From assembly GCA_024811115.1 (NCBI GenBank), contig JAKOGH010000042.1:372001-436000 (forward strand): a DNA stretch of 64,000 nt, in the 5' to 3' direction. The stretch is from Terana coerulea. Its lineage: Eukaryota; Basidiomycota; Agaricomycetes; Polyporales; Phanerochaetaceae. This document shows, piece after piece, positions 31,228 to 43,290 of this stretch (the first letter of the stretch is position 1; each line of letters opens with the position of its first letter). The position numbers were made by a program, and so were the translations under genes. The notes beneath the pieces were generated by a model, which had not been told where the DNA came from, searched no databases, and saw only the letters and a program-made list of their open reading frames with translations.

Positions 31228-34150
31228 ATGGGTAAAGCACAGAAAAAGACGGGAAAGGGTCGCCTCGACAAGTACTACAAGCTCGCTAAGTACGTATACC
31301 GGTATCACTTTCCCAAGAAAGACATTGAGCCAATGTTTGCAGAGAGCAAGGCTACCGTGCTCGTTCAGCATTCAAGCTCATTCAACTCAACAAGAAATAC
31401 TCGTTCCTCGAGAGCGCAAGATGCTGCATTGATCTTTGCGCTGCACCTGGTGGCTGGCTACAGGTCGCAAGCAAATATATGCCGGTGAATAGTGTCATAG
31501 TTGGTGCGCACTCATTAGTCCACAGTTCACAAACGCTTCTCACGAAAGTCTGCGAAATCATATAGGCGTTGACTTGGTGCCAATCAAACCCATTCCCCGC
31601 GTTGTCACCTTCGCATCCGATATCACCACACCACAATGTCGCAACCTCATCCGGGGAGAACTGAAGGACTGGAAGGCGGATGTCGTCCTCCATGATGGTG
31701 CACCCAACGTCGGTACCGCCTGGGTACAAGACGCATACAGCCAGTCTGAGCTTGTGCTTATGAGTATGAAGCTCGCCGTCGAGTTTCTGATCAAGGGCGG
31801 AACCTTTTGTGACCAAAGTCTTCCGGAGTACGGACTACAACAACCTCATCTGGGTCTTCCAACAGCTGTTTGGAAAAGTTGAAGCAACCAAGCCCCCCTC
31901 ATCGCGTAATGTCTCCGCCGAGATCTTCGTCGTCTGCAGGGACTTCTTGGCCCCAAAGCAGATTGATCCCAAGTTCTTCGACCCAAGACACGTTTTCAAG
32001 GACCTGGCTGCCTCCGCACCGGGCGAAGGCGACAAGGCTGCTGCTGCCAAAGCTCAGACTAACGTCTTCCAGCCAGAGAAGAAGCGTCGCAACCGTGCGG
32101 GTTATGAGGAAGGCGACTACACCCTTTTCAAGAAGGGGAACGTAGCAGACTTCATCAGGTCACACGATGCAGTCACCTTCTTGGGTAGCATCAATAAGCT
32201 CGCCTTTGAGACGGATGAGGAGAAGGAGTGGCTGCAGCTGGATGTTACGACGCCCGAGGTGCAGGCGAACTGCGCCGACTTGAAAGTACTCGGCAAGGGC
32301 GACTTCAAGACGCTGATGAAATGGCGGATAGCTCTTCGAGAAGAGGTGTGTCTTCGTATAACATCTTTCAAGTACATTCAATTTCTGATCTGGCTTGTCG
32401 ACAGATCGGCCTTGAGTCCAAGACGAAGGAGACTGAGGAGCTCACGGAAGCCGTGGAAGTTACTGAGGAGGTCGACGAGGAGCAGCAGATTCAGAACGAG
32501 CTTGAGCGATTGAACGCCGAAGCTGCGGCTCGCACCAAACGTGAACGTCGACGAGCGAACGAGGTCAAGACCCGCACCATCCAGCGCATGCAACTCCAGA
32601 TGACCGCACCTTTGGATATTGGTCTGGAACACCACGATATGTCTCTCCACGGCCAAGCCGACGTCTTTGACTTGGAGGAAACTGCCAAGGGCCTGCGCAG
32701 AAGGGTGGCGTCTCTGCGCTTGGCGACGAGGATGACGGCGAAAGCTCCGAGGACGAGGACGAAGAGGAAGAAGAAGAGGACGAGATCATGGACTCGGAAG
32801 ACGAGAGGGAGCGAAAGGTCGGCGGCCTGGAAGCAGAGCTAGACGGGCTGTACGACGCATACCAAGAGCGGATGAAGGAGAAAGACGCAAAGTACAAGGT
32901 CAAGGAGGCTCGGAAGCACAACAAGGACCGTGAGGAATGGACCGGCATCCAGAAGAAAGACAGCGACGACGAGGACAGTGAGGCAGAAGAAGAGGGCGGG
33001 TACCATGTTATGGAGCGGGCGAAGGAGAGGGCTGGCGAGGGCTCAGACTCGGAGTCCGACAGCGACATGGACGAGGACGACTCCGGCTTCGAAACCGCCC
33101 GGCGTTCTGCCAAGCGTCCACGCACGGACGATCTAGCGGAGTCCTCGAAGCGCGGCAAGAAAGCACGAACGAATGCAGTCGCGTCGTCGTCGAAGGCGGC
33201 CGAACCCGTCAGTCGGAACGCCCAAATGTGGTTCAGTCAAGGCCTGTTCAAGGGCGCGGGGCTGTCGGACGTCGAGGACGACGAGGAAGAGGAAGAGGAT
33301 GCTGAAATGGACGTGGATGGAGACAGTGGTGTGGATGTGGATGAGGGCCCATCAAATCAAGACGTGAGTGCAGTTCTCTTCTTGTCCCTTTCCGCGTACT
33401 CAGACTCTCTATAGGCTTCGTCTGACAACGAGGATGATTTCGAGATCGTTCCTCAGGATGCGGATGTTGATGATGTCGATATGTGGGATGTCGAGGGCGA
33501 GGACGAGGATGAAATCAAGCAGGAGCACATACGACGTACGTTACTGTTCTCTATTTTCTTGAGTTATACTTACATGGCCCCCAGAACACGGTCTGACAAC
33601 CGTGGAGGCGGTCACGTTGGCGCAACAACTGGTGAATCGCGAAAAGACCCGAACCGAGCTGATCAACGAGGGCTTCCACCGGTTCTCGCTCAATGCAAAA
33701 GATGGCCTGCCTTCATGGTTCCTCGACGACGAGTCGAAGCATTACAAGGCGAATATTCCAGTTACGAAGGAGGCTGTCGCCATCCTTCGAGCCAAAATGC
33801 GTGCGCTGGACGCTCGTCCCATCAAGAAAGTCGCCGAAGCCAAAGCCCGCAAGAAGATGAGGGCTGCACAGCGATTCGAGAAGGCGTTGAAGAAGGCTGA
33901 GGGTGTCAACGAGACCTCTGACATGACGGAGCGCGAGAAGGCAAAGCAGATCGAAAAGTTGATGAACAAGGGCTCATCGACCCAGAAGGCGAAGAAGGAG
34001 GTCAAGCTCGTTGTAGCGAAGGGTGCGCATAAGGGCGTGAAGGGCAGACCAAAAGGCGTCAAGGGACGCTACGTGATGGTGGACTCACGGATGAAGAAGG
34101 AGCTGCGCGCGAAAAAGCGGATAGAAAAGGCGAACAAGAAGCGGAAGTAG
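31228..34150 (+). CDS. SPB1: rRNA 2'-O-methyltransferase SPB1
   Basis: Nucleolar FtsJ/RrmJ-type methyltransferase needed for 60S subunit assembly; it methylates 25S rRNA in the peptidyl-transferase region. Six exons: 31228-31289, 31343-31503, 31566-32345, 32405-33363, 33415-33535 and 33585-34150; about 882 residues. The start [20 protein letters not shown] is classic. The SAM-binding segment is [20 protein letters not shown], followed by [15 protein letters not shown], then the K-rich linker and very acidic middle region (around residues 480-640). The C-terminal Spb1 domain includes [20 protein letters not shown] and [19 protein letters not shown], ending in a basic tail. Two one-base errors: an extra T in 31805-31808, just after a catalytic-fold strand, and a missing base at 32701-32705. 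Convergent with the small protein gene downstream. Confidence 0.95.
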
Positions 34151-34284
34151 CCGTACATATTCAACTCTGTCCTCATTCTGCGCACACCGCCTTCTCTGCT
34201 CTTCTCTACGGTGTTATGATGGTGTTGCGAGTATCATATTGTACAATTGGATTTGCGCATGTCCTTTCTCAATGTTTCCTAAAA

Positions 34285-34687
34285 TCAGGGCTTGATACCC
34301 TTCTCCTGGAGGCGAAGCTCATCGTCGTGTTCAAGCTCAGCGTCGATGCGAGCCCCACGGCTGGGGTTGTCATTGCGTGGCTTCCGTCCCTCAGACTGCT
34401 CCTCTTCCAGTTCCTCCTTCAGTTCAACGTTGACACGGTTGCTAAGACTGCGCTGATCCCTGCAAAGCTGGAGTAAACAATACGTCCAATTAACAGCATT
34501 AGGCTACTTGCTTCGGATCGTTGAGGTTGTGTGCGTGAGCGGGGCCGTGCTCGAAGCGCTTGGTCTCCTGCTCATTAGGGCTGTAAAGGCTGAGTAAGTT
34601 CGGGGCACACGTGTGCCAGGAAGACCGCAGAACGCACCGCTGGTCACCAGCCTCGTGGGTTTGGTGGTTGCCGGTCTGGGAGTTCAT
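34285..34687 (-). CDS. small acidic protein, unknown
   Basis: About 98 residues in three exons: 34638-34687, 34508-34580 and 34285-34459. The spliced protein starts MNSQTGNHQTHEAGDQR, goes on with PNEQETKRFEHGPAHAHNLN and ends LEHDDELRLQEKGIKP. It is strongly hydrophilic, rich in Glu, Asp, Asn and Arg, with no Cys and no hydrophobic core, so it is probably disordered. I do not recognise a family. Support: good splice sites, consistent phase, coding-like composition. One extra base must be assumed in the CCC run 34458-34460 at the last acceptor. Less sure than its neighbours. Confidence 0.55.
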
Positions 34688-35120
34688 GATGGTGGAGGTA
34701 TAAAGCGAAGTGTAGTGAAGGTCGTGAGCCGTAAGAGTGTGAGGGAGATCTGAGTATTTCGCAGCATTTTCGACCGGCTATATGTACCGCTGCGGGAGTG
34801 ACGTCAGGTGGAGGTCAGCGCCACAAAGGGTACAGCTGACATCAGGGGACGGCTTAATCGCCACTTGTTTGTCCTTGTTGAATTCTAAAGCCTTTGCCTT
34901 CTATGGAGCCGACGAAGTTTTGACCGTGGAGTAAGCGCTCACAGTCATCAACACTGCTGAGCGTCCGCTGAAGAGTTTACCGACAGGTAATATGTGGGAC
35001 GAGCAGCATTGATACAGAACAAATTATAAAGTAAGAGCAGCGCTAAAACGGATTACAAAAAGACAAAACCCCACAAGAAAAGTATGATGTACATGCAAAA
35101 ATAACCTGGTTGAAGCTGGC
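34688..35120. other. intergenic between small protein gene and CGR1
   Basis: Promoter of the small acidic protein gene (left) and the 3' flank of CGR1 (right). Nothing else is seen. Confidence 0.6.
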
Positions 35121-35687
35121 CTAGTGATTGATCTTCTTTGTCCGGCCAGCTTTGCGACGCAGCCTTGCAGCTTTCCGCTCACCCATCTGCAATGTGGGGT
35201 CATTACGAAGCCACAAGTAGACGTACTAGGGACGTGCTTACCTTTGCCTTGTCTTCCTCCAATCTTCGACGTTCTTCAGCAGCTTTCTTACGCTCCAGGG
35301 TGATCTCGCGCCTCCTATAGCGACCATGAGAAGTCGAGCGACATAAAATGCGCAGTGTGAAAACCTTTGTATCGCTGCTTGCTTTTCCTCCTTGAGCTCA
35401 GCCTGGAGCTTCTTGATAGCCTTCTCTTTCTGCGTCTTCTGCATCCTATCCTCCCATGACTTGGTTTTTACTCCATCCTGCAGGTAGGACCGCCTATGAA
35501 TGCCAGATATCAGAACACGGCGCCTTCCAGGAGAATTCTACGCTTACACAGCGGCGGATTTCTCTAGTTTCCAAGTTTTACCTGAAACTCGAGCAGATTT
35601 TGAGGGGGCGATTGGGATTAACCTTGTGTCTGCCAATCGCGAGGTGCCAGCATTGCTTGTCTCAGTTGTTTGTTCTAATCCAGACAT
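35121..35687 (-). CDS. CGR1: rRNA-processing protein CGR1
   Basis: Small basic nucleolar protein of 60S pre-rRNA processing. Exons 35548-35687, 35365-35493, 35242-35314 and 35121-35186; 135 residues, no frame error. The N-terminal part is variable; the conserved core starts at VSGKTWKLEKSAAV and KTKSWEDRMQKTQKEKAIKK. A long charged helix follows (LQAELKEEKQAAIQRRREIT, then LERKKAAEERRRLEEDKAK), and the C-terminus is MGERKAARLRRKAGRTKKIN H. Length and order match the family. The long Lys/Arg/Glu helix is the hallmark. Confidence 0.92.
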
Positions 35688-36768
35688 GACAGCGCAGTGT
35701 GGTGGAAATGACGCAGTGAGGGTAGTAGAATATAGGATAGCCCAACGGGATGGCCGCGCAGGAAGAAGATGAATCTTGTGTAAACGCCCACAGACTCGGA
35801 ACCATGCAAGACCCGGGAACTTGCACAAGGCGCTTAGTCCGGCGTTCGGAGCGAGGTCCAAAGCGTCGATACTCGGTCGTTGAATCCATAGCGGTGCTAG
35901 ATAGCTTCGTGTTTGGTGTATGTCTTTCAATTAGAGAGGTTACATGTTTGCTGTAAATAGAGTGCCGTCCAAGGTGATATATTGCAAGCCTTCTACCTTC
36001 CGGCGCTTGGAAGACGGGCTCGGACCTGTACGTTGCAGACAAAGCTGTGATCAGTCATCGGCCAGGCCGCCTTCGGTCTATCGAAATGCTCCAGTATTCT
36101 TTACGACCCCGGTGCGGGTGTGTGCTAGCTCTGCAGAGGTGCCATCGCGGTCTCGCAGTCGACAGCAACATCCAGATCCACCGGGAAGCGCTTTGCTTTG
36201 GTTACCGATTCGGGACGCACGAATCCAGATCGGGGAGTGTGGCGATTTCCAGCCCGCAAAGTACTAGCTCGTCTCTGGTAGGATGGCAACAAAGCCTCCG
36301 CTTGCAACCAGTCTAAGACACCCAACCCACTGTGCCACAATGCCCACCGCTGCGGGTGTTTATGTACCGGGCTGGCACTAACTGTCCTCGAGGCTCGCAA
36401 CTTGAGCTACAGATCAAGCGCTGTGCGGAATCAAATCGTTGCACTGTTCTACGCACGTGTTCCAGACGCGAAAATCTGACGGACAAAAGAAAGGATGGGC
36501 CGGCGACCCAGCGACGGATTTCATGGAGACGACCGTGAGAGGACTGTAACGTATGGATTTGTTCAACTGTTGGTCGGGCAGTCCACGGCGAAGCTCATCA
36601 CTCGGTAGAGGCGAGTTGTTTGCTCGTATTTGCCCTTAGCGTATGTTGCGGCCCTCTGCCTATCGCTTGGCTTCACTCCTCGTCCTTCCTTCGTCCTTCC
36701 CCCCTTCCCCCCTTTCCCTCTCTGTCGCGGACGCCGGCGTCGTAGGACTGCTGGCGCAGTGAGTGGAC
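35688..36768. other. divergent intergenic, CGR1 and Ser-rich gene
   Basis: About 1.1 kb between divergent starts. A C/T-rich tract at 36675-36722 precedes the Ser-rich gene, as in many fungal promoters. No gene, repeat or RNA is recognised. Confidence 0.6.
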
Positions 36769-39551
36769 ATGGCTTCAGGTTACGATTCTGACTTTCACGA
36801 CGGCGACCACTTGAGGCGCCTTCTCGAGCAACGTACCGCCCGCGCCCATCCACACGGTCGTTTCCCCTCTGTCTCGGAGTTCACGGATTCCCCCTCCATC
36901 TATAGCCATGCCCACTTCTCCCCACGACCCGGCGACAGAGCTCAACCCTACGCTAGTACGAGTTCTGCCCTCAACACGGTCTCTACGCATGCTAGACAAC
37001 CATCCGAGCCTCGGTCACCTATGTCTGACCGCCAACGGTTGAATATACCCGAAGCTAGCAGCTTGGACCTTGATGACGACAACCGCAACTCCTACATTGC
37101 CCCCATTGTACATGACGACTCGAGCGACGAAGACAACGACTCTGCAACGGAGGAAGCGGCAGACGACGATACTGAGGTGCAGAGGATCAGTACGTATGGG
37201 CCCAAAATGACGGTCCATTCTCGTGCACCTTGGGAGACGGGTGAAGAGGAGGTTTTGCAAGCAGAGGAGCCTGACCAAAGCCAAAGCGGGAAGCGCAGTG
37301 CTTTCAAATTCACCAGGCGGGACGGTGGCAAAATGCCTTGGGGACGCGACGTGCGGACTGCAGCGGTGAGACCGAGCCTAGAGTCTCTGCAGTCCCGAGG
37401 GAAGCAGTCGTTCGAGACCACCTCATCACAAGTGTCGGCAGGAGGTGCCTTACTGTACGTCTGCAATGCAGGAAAGCCTCGAAATTTGTCTGATTCTTCT
37501 TCCTTGCTACTTGACAGCGCGCTCGCACAGGCCTCGATGTCCACGACCTCTCTGGCTACGACCCCTTCCCCGCAAACGAGCTTACGTGACAAGTTGGCCG
37601 TTCCCCTCTTTCGCTCGCGTACCCCTTCTACCGGACCCCCTCTCGAATCCGTAGACAGTCGAGGTTACAACCGGACCACGGCTTTGCAAAGTGCACAATC
37701 ACCGGCTACTCATCTGCGCCCTATATCACCGGCCGACTCAGAACTTTCCCGCCCAGCTTCACGACCTTCTTTCTCTGACCCTCCGTCTCCACGTACGCCA
37801 CTGCATCAACACGAGTATCACCCGTACGCCAACCCTGATCTGGTGGGTTCCTACGCGACAGAGACATCTTCGGCGCGGCGAGTGGAAGAACAACGCATCT
37901 TAGCACGCTCTGCCCCTCCGTCACCCATAGTGGAACAGAGCGAGTCTTCTGCGACCATCACGGACTCTAGCACGGCCACGACGATGACCTCCATGTCGCA
38001 GTCGCGCTCGAATAACTCTGTTTTGACCCCTGGTACTTCCTTCTCGTCGATGCAGCCAGCGGACAGACTCTTCGCTACTCCTCCGTCTGCTTCGAAAGGC
38101 AGGCGCACTGTCGACGTCACCTCAGTAATGTCCGTCCATGATCGCATATCGGACGAGCAAGGTCAAGAAGTAACAATCTTCGGTCAACCTGAGTTGCCTT
38201 CGCCATCCGTCATGACGTCTGCATACCCGCGGAGTCCGGGTCTCGGGCAATTCAAGCTGATTTCGCTCGAAGAGGCTCAAGCCCAAGTTCGCGAACGATC
38301 TCGCAGTGCAACCGCCAACGGAGGCACCTCCGTGCCCGCGCCTGCGCCGCGAACACCTGAAGCAGTAGCCGGACAGCCAGCTACGGGCTGGACGAGAATG
38401 CGATCTGCCAGTAATACTGGTAGTACCAAGGGAAAGAGTCTCGCTTCCTCGTCGACCATTGACCTTATCAGCGCACCGGTGTTGACCAACGATGGGTCAA
38501 GCTTGTACGCTCCAGGTGTTCCCCACAGAACTTTGGCGAAGAAGAAGAGCGGGTTCATGAGGTTGTTCAATAGCAAAGATAAAGCCCCTTCGTCACCTCC
38601 ACCCGTGCCCTCGTTGTCCGCAGACTACATCTCATCCACAGCCCCTATTACGACCAGTTCTCAAGCTAGATCCCGCAAACAATCCGCGCACCGGGTGCCT
38701 GTCCCCTCCATCACTCCCATCAATCCTTGCAGAAACCGAAGGAGGTTCTGGTTCGTCCGAGTCACGTTCGGATTCTGATGGCGCATCGTCTTCCGCACGC
38801 GTTCCTCCAGTCCCGCTCCTTACGTCGCGTGAACGGCAGTTGAGTGCCAGGCGCAATGTACCAGGTCTCTCGATCGTCACCCATTCCTCGACCAACCCTG
38901 ATCCCTCTTCTCTTCCCCTGACACCGTCTCCGAGCAACGACGGCCAATTCGGCTCCCTTGGCGACACCCACCACCGCAGCTGGCGACAGTGCTGCAAGGG
39001 CGCTGTTTTCTGGCAGTGATGATCCCAGGTCCCCCGATTTTGTTGGCCTCAGCCTCCGTCCTGTCTCAACCATTTTCAGCGCCGCGTTCAGCGGTATGAG
39101 TGACCCTGACAGCGAGTATCCCCGGCCCTCATTGGAGACGGACACCGGTACGCCGACCACTGCCACATCCATCATATCGCCCCGCAGCCCACCATTGCTG
39201 TACAATGAGCCTCTGGTCGACGCCAAGTCCTTCCCCGTCGAAGACCAGTCTTCGGTTATCCGTGCGATGCAGGAGCAGATTCTGACGGCGAGGAAGACCT
39301 GGCAGCGGCAGCTGTGGGAGCTCGAAGGGCAGGTCAGGGACCTCAAAGCCGAAGTTGAAGAGCTTCGCGCGAACGAAGGAGGTACGGATTACTGCGCTGC
39401 ATGTGGCAGAGGGACTCCTGCGCCCTCGCATGCGGGACTTCGGCTCGAGGAGCTCAAGAAGGCTGGAGTCAAGGTCGGCGGGGTGGTCAATCGTCCGAGA
39501 GCACGGACTGGCGCCAACAGCAACAACAGCCGGTTCGCCAACGGCAATTAG
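36769..39551 (+). CDS. large Ser/Pro/Thr-rich protein with C-terminal coiled coil, unknown
   Basis: About 905 residues; one intron (37455-37517, 63 nt) that is a multiple of three and leaves the frame open if retained. Most of the chain is Ser/Thr/Pro-rich and probably disordered, with many SP/TP sites. Near residues 565-585 is a basic patch HRTLAKKKSGFMRLFNSKDK that could be a membrane- or lipid-binding motif. The C-terminus has a coiled coil (RAMQEQILTARKTWQRQLWE, then LEGQVRDLKAEVEELRAN) followed by a CAACG motif and a basic tail. I do not recognise the family; it resembles uncharacterised fungal polarity or signalling scaffolds, which is inference only. Two extra bases in C runs (38716-38718 and 38955-38957) break the 3' part. 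The ATG at 36769 is the first in frame. Confidence 0.65.
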
Positions 39552-40135
39552 TCCCGTCGGGACACGTAATGAGACGACATTTCACGAGGAGAGGATCATC
39601 CATGTCTTCGTTGAGGACGGCGTTCGGGTTCCCTATGTTTTCCCTATTCGCGGACCTCGCTTTCCGCATACCACTCGTTTTGTTTCATTCCTGATATCTT
39701 GGTTTTTATTGGTATATATGTATAATCAGTCGTCTGGTGACGCAATGATCCCCCTCCTTGGCTGGAATGTTGTCTAACTTTGTCCAACTATAGATACCTA
39801 GTATTCGTCATGTTTCTCCTACCGTTGTCCTCCCCGCCCCCGCCCACTACCACCTCTCGTTTTCATTCGCATGTCATTCGCATACAAGCTTCCTGGAGCG
39901 TTCTAGCATACCGTCCAGTTCACTGTTTCTCTCGCAGCTGTCCTGTGTTACTAGTTTTGTACGGGGAGGTCATGCAGATGTATAATGAACACTTGGTTCA
40001 AACACTGCACACGAAGTCCGAAATTCCAGATACTGAAAATATGAGCATGAGCAGTCCATTTGTGCACTAGAGTTCAACGTACAACGTTCAACAGCGTCCT
40101 CTACGCAAGAGATAGCTACTAAAATGCTACAAGAA
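39552..40135. other. intergenic, convergent 3' regions
   Basis: T-rich on the plus strand near 39690-39880, consistent with 3' UTR. No gene is recognised. Confidence 0.6.
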
Positions 40136-43100
40136 CTAACCATCGTCACCCAACAGCCATCCGAGACCCTTTTGTAATGCGCGACCAGCCTGAGCGGACA
40201 CCTCATGCCCGTCATACTTCGATGAGCTAAACCGCGAGGAACTCCGTGAGCGATCGCCTTGCTGGGAGAACAACGACCGTCCGCGGGCACCGAACGGGAG
40301 GTTAGCAGCGACGCTTTGCAAAGCTTTGTTCGCGAGCGCAGCTGCATCGGGGGCGCTGGTGATGGGAGACGAGGGCATATGCAGGTCGGGCATGTGGATC
40401 TGCTGCAGCCGCGAGGCCAGAGATGCTGGGATGAGAGTGTCGTCTGAGGGTCTTTTCCGTGCTTGGCTGAGCCCGAGACCATTCCGGCGTTCAGCTTGCC
40501 TCTCCTTCCGCCGCGCCAGGTCTTCGTCCTCGAGACGAGTCCAAGTAGACAGGACGTCCCCAAGCGTCTCGGCAGGACTGAGCTCCAGCGCACGGCCCAC
40601 CATGATCGTCTTCTTTTGCGTATCTTCGAATTCGGGGTGGCGGCCGAGCTGGTAGCATGAAACCCAACAGACTTCACTCGCCTGCTGCACCTTCGGGTCA
40701 TCCGGGCTCGCCGTCGACCGCAGCTCTGAGACCTTGGTGACCATGATCTCGCTCGTTTCGTAAGCGCGGTCGAAGTCCCCCGTGTTGAGAGCGGTATCTG
40801 CAAGCATGGCCAAGGCCTTTACCTCCGCAACGACGTCGTTCCTAAATCCAAGCTTGTGTACAAGTTCCAGAATTACTTGCACGTGCTTGTAGGCTTCGGG
40901 GTTGCTGGAGAGGACTCGCGAGACGAGCGAGAGGCGGTCCTTGGAGAGACGAATCTCGATGGGCGTAATGGGGATGCCGGGACGCGACATGAGGTTATAC
41001 GCGCACAGACGGGACGTCGCCTCAATGAACTCCTTCTGTTGCACATTGCGTTCTGACGGGCGAGGGACATCCAGACTACCACATTGCTTCAGTGCGAATA
41101 CGACACAACAGCACCGAAGACAAATACCATTCATATGCCAGCTTCATGTCGCCAAAATGATAGTTCCCTGAGCTGGCGTTGTCATAGATTTCCTGAGACA
41201 CAGCCAGACTGGTATCTTCGACAGTGGCTTGATCCAAAGACAGGCTTGACTTAGGCGAGTAAAGCATGTGGCGTGCGATGTCAAATTCTGAAAGGGGTAT
41301 TCAATACATCTGTCACTGTAGGAACTATTTCACACTCACGTCCAGTTGAGAGGAGGCCGCTGAGGAATGTCTGTAAGACTTCCTTATGGGACAGAAGGCA
41401 GAATGCGCCCTTGAGCCCGCTGTCACCGGAACCGGAGAGCTTCAGCATGTCTTCCAATAGCCAATCCCAGTCCTCCTGCGACTCGAGGCGGTCCTCGGTG
41501 CCGCCAGCGCGGCGAGCCATCCTGTTCGCCCACTTCCGCTGCTCAGAAGCGTCGTCACGACTTTGCAGGAACCATCGTAATGGTGCAGAGACACTCCATC
41601 TTGCCAATATCTCGCCGGATTCGAGATGTACGTCGAGCAGATCAAGAGCTCGGGAAAGAGCTGATAGTGGTAGTGGCCGGAAGAACATGTATATGTCGGC
41701 AGGAGTGACCCGCGGTTGCGAGGTCGACGGCACGACATATGCAGCAAGAGACGCGATAGTGGTATCCGCTTCGTCGGCTTCGTCGTCGTCCTCCTGGGCA
41801 TTCCATGCAGGGAGACATTCAAATATTTGGCTCATGGTCGGCCATTCATCCAGGCTATCGCTGCCATACAAGCACGCGAGGGCTAAGCGCGCCATGACTT
41901 CGTCGTTGCGTAAAAGTCGTTGAGCGGGAGGAAGGGTGGGTTTCGATGCCTCGAAGATACCGGCGACAACATCCAGAGGCGCATGAAGGATGTAGTCGTA
42001 GAGAAGTCGTGTTGGAAGTTCAGGATCAGGATGACCGCCACGCTCTTCCCGAGATTCGAGAACAAACAGATACGGCTGCACGACTTTCTGGATGGTTTTG
42101 GCAACATTGTCTCTGGTAGCGTGAGACAGGAATGCGCGAATGGCTGCTGAGGGTTCCAATGATTTCCACCAGTCAAGTGTCCACTCGGAGCTCAGAGCGG
42201 CATCTTCAGGATGGGGAACATCGTAAACCAGTCGCGAAAGTAGCAGTAAGTCTTCGGCGACCTCATCCAGCCCATGCAAGCCTTGCGATGCGGCATGTTG
42301 GACCAAAGAGAGGGCACTGTCCAAGATACCCGTGGCGGAGAGGATATACTGCACGCGCGTCCGGTACCACTCTGCCAATGCTGCATCTTGAAAGGGGTGG
42401 GGATTAGGCTTTGGGTGCGTACTTTCCACTGGGAAGTCGACGAGGGGACGAACGTCCGACTCCTTGAATGCAGCTTGGGTAGACTCTTCCTCCGCCCAGT
42501 CCGGCTCTGTTCTCCACGAATCAGCCTGACAGCTTTCTTCGATGCCGACAGCAGGGTCGACCTTTGGAAGTAGGTCGCGAAAGTCGGACGCCGAGGCGTG
42601 TTCTGGGATACTCTGCAGGATAGCGAACCTGTATTTCCACAGATACGAAGCATGCCGCCGAAGGAGCAAGCCTACTGCAGTAAACCATCCCAATGATGCA
42701 AGAAGACACGCAACATCCAACAGTCCCAAAGTGAGAAACTCGGGAAGGGTTACTGGTAGGGAGGCGCGGGAGGACGAGGGTGAGGATTGAGACGCGTCCT
42801 GGTCTGCCCATGGGTCATCTTCCCATTCACCGTCGATCTGCTCTTCTTCAGACTCTTCCGACGGCGGGGCGTTCTGAAGGATTTCGACGTATGTGTTGAG
42901 CCTATCCAGTCGGTCAAGGAGAACCGCTCGCATATGTGTGAGCTGTGCATCCGCAAGTTCATCCTGGAAGTATGTGACAAGAGTGCTATGCCTTGTCTGT
43001 CTGTCCTCCTCTCCTCCGACTTCATCATGCTCGTCCTCATGCTCGGCAATGGCTCGACTTCTCTTCAACGATGAGTCCGTTCGTTTCAAACCAAGCTCGA

Positions 43101-43290
43101 GTATGCTCCGCTGTACGGTCGGGTCCTGCACCAGGCGGTCTGCGCAGGCGACGGTCACCCAAAGGTCATCTGGTATTGGTTCGAGATATTGTCGTATAGT
43201 GTTGGTCGTGAGTTCGTCATCTGAGAGATCATTCCAGAGTTTGCACGGGTCGTTGTTGGTAGATGTGGTGGAGGTCGAGGAGGAAGCCAT
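40136..43290 (-). CDS. SEC39: SEC39-type protein, Dsl1/NRZ tethering complex
   Basis: Peripheral ER protein of the Dsl1 complex, which tethers Golgi-derived COPI vesicles. Exons 41340-43290, 41128-41287 and 40136-41075; about 1016 residues with no frame error. All-helical chain without catalytic motifs; recognised by the Sec39 region, with segments such as LGLLDVACLLASLGWFTAVG, DIARHMLYSP and LDVPRPSERNVQQKEFIEA, then YETSEIMVTKVSEL and EVCWVSCYQLGRHPEFEDT. The C-terminus is Ser/Arg-rich. The ATG at 43290 sits in an ideal context (CCACCATGG); another in-frame ATG lies 18 bases upstream. A MITE is inserted 60 bp upstream of this start. The family call is from remembered pattern. Confidence 0.85.
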
